Of a stretch of DNA of 64,000 nt, positions 60,398 through 64,000 are shown piece by piece. Numbering within the stretch: position 1 is the first letter of the stretch; every line of letters starts with the position of its first letter. The notes below the pieces were generated by a model that had not been told where the DNA came from, did no database searches, and saw only the letters and a list, made by a program, of their open reading frames with translations. A program made the position numbers and the translations under genes. This DNA is from Psychrobacter sp. P11F6 (GTDB lineage: Bacteria > Pseudomonadota > Gammaproteobacteria > Pseudomonadales > Moraxellaceae): NCBI RefSeq assembly GCF_001435295.1, contig NZ_CM003594.1, positions 3,368,574 through 3,432,573 on the forward strand, given 5' to 3'.

Positions 60398-61939
60398 ATG
60401 ACAGAACATTCAGAATCAAATACTCAGCAACCTTACAATCGTGCAGGAGAGCAACCGACCACGACACGCCCTGTTATGCAATCAGAAAGTCCTTATGCCA
60501 GTACGCGTGGCAGTATGATGAGTAAGCAGCTACCTGCCTTTGATGAAGCTATTATTAATAAATACAATCGTTCAGGTCCACGTTATACCTCCTATCCGAC
60601 CGCTTTAGAGTTCTCACCCATCTCCGATGGTCTTGAGGCAAAGATCCTTCAGAACCGTGAAGCTCGTGCACCACTGTCTTTATATTTTCATATTCCTTTT
60701 TGTCGTCACCTCTGCTATTACTGCGCTTGCAATAAAATTATCACCAAGAAAAATAGCGACTCAGGCGATTATTTACAGTATTTAATCGCTGAGATTAAGC
60801 ACAAACGCCGCCTGCTATCTGTCCCAGAAGGTAGTAGCAAACCCCTCGTTAAACAGCTGCATTTGGGTGGGGGTACGCCAACATTTTTGCGTGATGAAGA
60901 AATGGTTCAACTGTGGGAGTTTTTACAGACCCAGTTTGAGTTCTTACCTGAAGACAAAGGCGATTACTCTATTGAAATTGACCCACGTGAGCTGAGTGGC
61001 GAGACATTGAAAGTATTGCGCAACCTTGGCTTTAACCGTGTCAGTTTAGGCGTACAAGACCTCGATGAAACGGTCCAAATCGCCGTCAATCGTGTACATT
61101 CAGCAGAGCTCATTGAAAATGTGTTAAATAAGGCGCGTGACTTAGGTTTTCACTCTATCAATATCGACCTAATTTATGGTTTGCCGCATCAAACACCCGC
61201 AACCTTGGATAAAACGGTACGCCGTATCATCGAGATGTCGCCGGATCGCTTGTCAGTATTTAATTATGCACACTTGCCAGAACGTTTTAAGGCCCAGCGC
61301 CAGATTAAAGAAGCCGATTTGCCAGATCCAGCGGCCAAGCTTACGATGCTTGGCAATACCATCAATACCCTGACCGAAGCTGGCTATCAATATATCGGTA
61401 TTGATCACTTCGCCAAGCCTGATGATGAATTAGCCGTGGCGCAGCGTGAGGGCAAACTGCATCGTAACTTTCAAGGTTATACCATCATGGGCGATTGTGA
61501 TTTATTGGGCTTCGGCGTCTCCTCTATCAGTCAAATTGCCAATGCCAATACCCGCTATATTTTGCAAAATGATACAGATTTATCAGTTTATCAAGCGAGC
61601 ATCGATGCTGCACAAAGTAACTCGGCTGCCATGCCTGCGGTAAAAGTTATCAAAACATCCATCAAAGATCGCTTGCGTGAATATGTGATTATGAATCTAC
61701 TCTGTCACGACTATATCGATTTTAAAGACGTCAATCAAAAATTTGGTATCGATGCCATCACTTACTTTATCAATGAGATTCAACAACTTGGCGCCATGCA
61801 AGAAGACAAGCTCATCGATATGGACGCGGCTGGTATTCGCGTACTACCAAAAGGTCGCTTATTAGGTCGTAACGTCGCCATGGTATTTGATGAATATCTT
61901 GAGAAAAAACATAAGAATCGTTTCTCAAAAGTTATTTGA
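60398..61939 (+). CDS. hemN: Oxygen-independent coproporphyrinogen III oxidase
   Basis: Radical-SAM enzyme that decarboxylates coproporphyrinogen III to protoporphyrinogen IX under low oxygen. The 4Fe-4S cluster motif is C102-x3-C106-x2-C109 with the extra C111 of HemN. Motifs YNRSGPRYTSYPTALEF, HLGGGTPTFL and NIDLIYGLPHQT also fit HemN rather than HemW. The 513-residue protein has about 40 extra N-terminal residues (Gln/Thr/Ser-rich, probably disordered) relative to E. coli. The upstream ATG is kept because AGGAG stands before it, while the internal ATGs at codons 40-41 have none. Confidence 0.95.
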   Translation: MTEHSESNTQQPYNRAGEQPTTTRPVMQSESPYASTRGSMMSKQLPAFDEAIINKYNRSGPRYTSYPTALEFSPISDGLEAKILQNREARAPLSLYFHIPFCRHLCYYCACNKIITKKNSDSGDYLQYLIAEIKHKRRLLSVPEGSSKPLVKQLHLGGGTPTFLRDEEMVQLWEFLQTQFEFLPEDKGDYSIEIDPRELSGETLKVLRNLGFNRVSLGVQDLDETVQIAVNRVHSAELIENVLNKARDLGFHSINIDLIYGLPHQTPATLDKTVRRIIEMSPDRLSVFNYAHLPERFKAQRQIKEADLPDPAAKLTMLGNTINTLTEAGYQYIGIDHFAKPDDELAVAQREGKLHRNFQGYTIMGDCDLLGFGVSSISQIANANTRYILQNDTDLSVYQASIDAAQSNSAAMPAVKVIKTSIKDRLREYVIMNLLCHDYIDFKDVNQKFGIDAITYFINEIQQLGAMQEDKLIDMDAAGIRVLPKGRLLGRNVAMVFDEYLEKKHKNRFSKVI

Positions 61940-61970
61940 TTGAGTTGTTCCATAAATTAAAAGCAGTCAT

Positions 61971-62000
61971 AAAAAAGACCTCACTTGAGGTCTTTTTTTA
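61971..62000. terminator. hemN terminator
   Basis: Perfect hairpin AAAAAAGACCTCA / complement with a minimal loop and T tract, 31 nt after hemN; symmetric enough to act in both directions. Confidence 0.88.
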
Positions 62001-62040
62001 TGGTGTTTAATAAAGCTGATGATTGACGAAAAATACCTCT

Positions 62041-62212
62041 ATGGCGTGTCCTCATTTCAAAAATGGTGATAAAAATGAGATAAATTGCAGTCAAACGAGG
62101 AAAATAGCGCAGATAATATCGGGATATTAACCAGCTATTTAACGATGTTTGGCAAAATTTAGCCATTTCTAGCCTGTTTAGATATGATCAATTGAATTGA
62201 GGATATGCCCTA
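62041..62212. repeat. MITE-like element, degenerate copy 2
   Basis: Same element as 52290-52463 with scattered substitutions. The left end reads ATGGCGTGTCCTCATTT and the right end AATTGAGGATATGCCCTA, so the terminal inverted repeats have decayed. The orientation is the same as in copy 1. It lies between hemN and the convergent esterase-like gene. Confidence 0.85.
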
Positions 62213-62225
62213 GCCTACTCAGTAG

Positions 62226-62272
62226 ACATCACCACATTCAGAAGGCATCACCACATTCAGAAGGCATCACCA
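62226..62272. repeat. Short direct repeat at a gene 3' end (19 bp, 2.5 copies)
   Basis: The unit CATCACCACATTCAGAAGG occurs twice in a row, followed by a partial third (CATCACCATA). It lies across the stop codon of the convergent esterase-like gene, so the last residues of that protein (ECGDAF) are encoded by the repeat. Confidence 0.85.
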
Positions 62273-63629
62273 TATATAGCCTATTTGCATCTTCTATTGT
62301 TTTTTCACTGTCCAAATATTTTTGCTCGATTGTGCTTTTAGCGTTGACAATCATTGAATCCGTCATCGCAAAGTCATCGTCATTTAGTAGACCCAATGAG
62401 CCATCTTGACGCAACCACAAACCTTCTAACTTATCATGCGGATACTCTACAGTCGCGAGAACGTCGACGACCAAGGTTTTCTTGACTGGTTTGATTCCCA
62501 ATTCCTTCAGCAATTGCCAATTTTCTTCATCTGCTGCAATAAGCTGCTCAAGTGTTTGTCCATTGATCGTTAAACCTAATACATGATCTTGCTTGATATT
62601 ATCTGTATTTAAAATATTCTCAATATCAGTCGCTTGCGAGAGGTCAATTTTATAAATGAGCTTTTGCGCAGACTTGTCTTGTAGCGGAAACTTGCGATCA
62701 TGTTCAATCAAATAAAACTCGTGATTGTTAATCGCAACGATACCCGAAGTCACATGGTGAGCATGATCGAGACGATACAAATACTGTGCTATTTGACCAG
62801 AGTATAGATGGATAGTGACGATGCGCGTCAAACTAGAGACACGACCTGACTGATCAGGATTATCCATAGAAGACTCCATAATACCCACCAGTGTGCTCTG
62901 ATCTGGAGTAATCGTTAGTGCTTCCATACCGCGATTTGCACGACGTTTGGTAAATTCTGCTGGTAGTAAAATCGGCTGACCATTAGCCATTACATTATTG
63001 CGCTCATCGCTCGCAAAGGCATTGATACGCTCAATCTCCACCCCATGCGCATTATAATGAACCAAATGAGGACCATACTCATCACTGATCCAAAAACTGC
63101 CATCTGTGAGCGCAGCAAGACCTTCAGGATCTAAACCATTGATACCGTTTTTGATAGGATTGGTCACTGCATCAAAAGGTAGGTTGGGATTCATGGTCAT
63201 TGGCTGGCCGTCGACATCGTAAGGGACTTCATTAGTTCCGCCGAGTGCTTGTGGATTCGGTAGCCCAGAGATAGGATTGCCATTTGCGTCTTTTAGCAGT
63301 ATCTCTTTGATCTTAATAATTTGCCCGGTTGCTTGTAGCTCAAACAATCCGATGCGCGGTGTATAGTCAGGTACTAAAAACTGTTTACCCTTGCCTGCAC
63401 TACCTTCGAAATCCGCATTGGGACCGCGATCGGTGAGCACATAAAATTGATTGGCATTGGTTGGATGAGCCGCTGCATCTGAGCCAAAACCACCCCCTCT
63501 AATCTCAAGCTTCCTCTCAGGATAAGCAGCATTGATATGCGTATCATTGAGCACGGTATAAGGTAGTGCCGTGCCTTGGATAAAGGCTTTTTTTTGAATA
63601 ATTTCTGTATTAATATTTTGTATCGTCAT
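62238..63629 (-). CDS. Esterase-like activity of phytase family protein
   Basis: 463-residue protein of the phytase-esterase-like beta-propeller family (PF13449 type). It is recognised by RGGGFGSDAAAHP, FYVLTDRGPNAD, GLDPEGLAALTDGSFWISDEYGPHL, NRGMEALTITPD and KLEGLWLRQDGSLGLLNDDDF. Reported members hydrolyse phosphoesters, but the true substrate is unknown. Most relatives are secreted; this one shows no signal peptide, although the AGGGAT ribosome binding site supports the start used. The C-terminal six residues come from a direct repeat. It appears monocistronic. Confidence 0.85.
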   Translation of the reverse strand: MTIQNINTEIIQKKAFIQGTALPYTVLNDTHINAAYPERKLEIRGGGFGSDAAAHPTNANQFYVLTDRGPNADFEGSAGKGKQFLVPDYTPRIGLFELQATGQIIKIKEILLKDANGNPISGLPNPQALGGTNEVPYDVDGQPMTMNPNLPFDAVTNPIKNGINGLDPEGLAALTDGSFWISDEYGPHLVHYNAHGVEIERINAFASDERNNVMANGQPILLPAEFTKRRANRGMEALTITPDQSTLVGIMESSMDNPDQSGRVSSLTRIVTIHLYSGQIAQYLYRLDHAHHVTSGIVAINNHEFYLIEHDRKFPLQDKSAQKLIYKIDLSQATDIENILNTDNIKQDHVLGLTINGQTLEQLIAADEENWQLLKELGIKPVKKTLVVDVLATVEYPHDKLEGLWLRQDGSLGLLNDDDFAMTDSMIVNAKSTIEQKYLDSEKTIEDANRLYMVMPSECGDAF

Positions 63630-63793
63630 TTTTTATCCCTGATATATATTTTATTCTTGTTAAACGAACGATATGAGTAATTTATTAGATGTAGCGTTCA
63701 GCACAATTGACAGTCGAAAAAATAGTCAGCGCCTAATAAGCTCACTGACCATTTTAAGAGTTAATGCTATAACACATGGCTACACATTATTTA

Positions 63794-64000
63794 TTAAACC
63801 TTAAGCTTGTCACCCACCATACCTTTGATGGTACTTAAAATATCAGCAGGTAATACCACCATTTTTGCATTGTCAGACTCTGCCAGCTCACGAATCGCCT
63901 TAATATATTGTTCACCAAGTAAGTAGACAATAGGCATCTCTTCCTCGCCCATTGCATTAGTAATCAGGCGAATAGACTCTTCAGAACCTCTCGCCAATAC
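63794..64000 (-). CDS. SPFH/band-7 (stomatin/QmcA-like) protein, C-terminal part
   Basis: The visible C-terminal 68 or so residues (ARGSEESIRLITNAMGEEE, then YLLGEQYIKAIREL and MVVLPADI) match the end of stomatin/QmcA-type SPFH membrane proteins, which form oligomeric rings and scaffold membrane microdomains, often with NfeD partners. The frame is open to the right window edge, so the start, membrane helix and SPFH core lie outside. It ends in GMVGDKLKV. Confidence 0.82.
   Translation of the reverse strand, partial: VLARGSEESIRLITNAMGEEEMPIVYLLGEQYIKAIRELAESDNAKMVVLPADILSTIKGMVGDKLKV

Overview
The window reads as a chromosomal segment of a gammaproteobacterium of the family Moraxellaceae, most likely Psychrobacter. 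The evidence is the 16S/23S sequence type, the moderate GC content, a complete Na+-translocating NADH:quinone reductase operon with its maturation genes, and core genes that all look gammaproteobacterial. The genus is inferred from recognition of sequence, not from a search.

Region 1 (1-19,480) is a head-to-tail tandem array of ribosomal RNA operons on the minus strand. Three complete operons (16S - tRNA-Ile(GAT) - tRNA-Ala(TGC) - 23S - 5S - terminator) and the 5' part of a fourth 16S gene lie at a period of about 6.14-6.15 kb. Each operon has its own two promoters (P1 with perfect -35 and -10 hexamers) and its own terminator. The inter-operon spacers alternate between two types, so the array has a 12,289-bp higher-order period.

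Region 2 (20,023-45,305) is core genome. It holds thrS-infC (infC with an AUU start), a TelA-family protein and rnr on the plus strand. An opposing hisA - BON/MscS channel - small membrane-anchored protein cluster follows. Next come nqrABCDEF with a short-chain dehydrogenase, apbE (the FMN transferase that flavinylates NqrB and NqrC) and nqrM, then an MFS transporter, then the tesA-ybbA-ybbP lipoprotein-esterase/ABC-transporter group.

Region 3 (45,319-48,465) is a compact AT-rich three-gene cassette on the minus strand. It encodes a DNA methyltransferase, a DUF262 (ParB-like) protein and a MAE_28990-type HEPN protein with an R-x4-H active-site motif. It sits between ybbP and avtA, with an inverted-repeat element beyond its upstream end. 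It is the best candidate in the window for an uncharacterised defence or restriction-like system.

Region 4 (48,805-64,000) returns to core and accessory genes: avtA, a small membrane protein, hisBH, a 174-bp MITE-like element (a degenerate second copy lies near 62.1 kb), a GNAT-like protein, tRNA-Phe, a small secreted protein, a DUF4385 protein, gph and comM. Then come a penicillin-acylase-family lipoprotein followed by a 13 x 16-bp tandem repeat, hemN, a phytase-esterase-like protein, and the C-terminus of an SPFH/band-7 protein running off the right edge.
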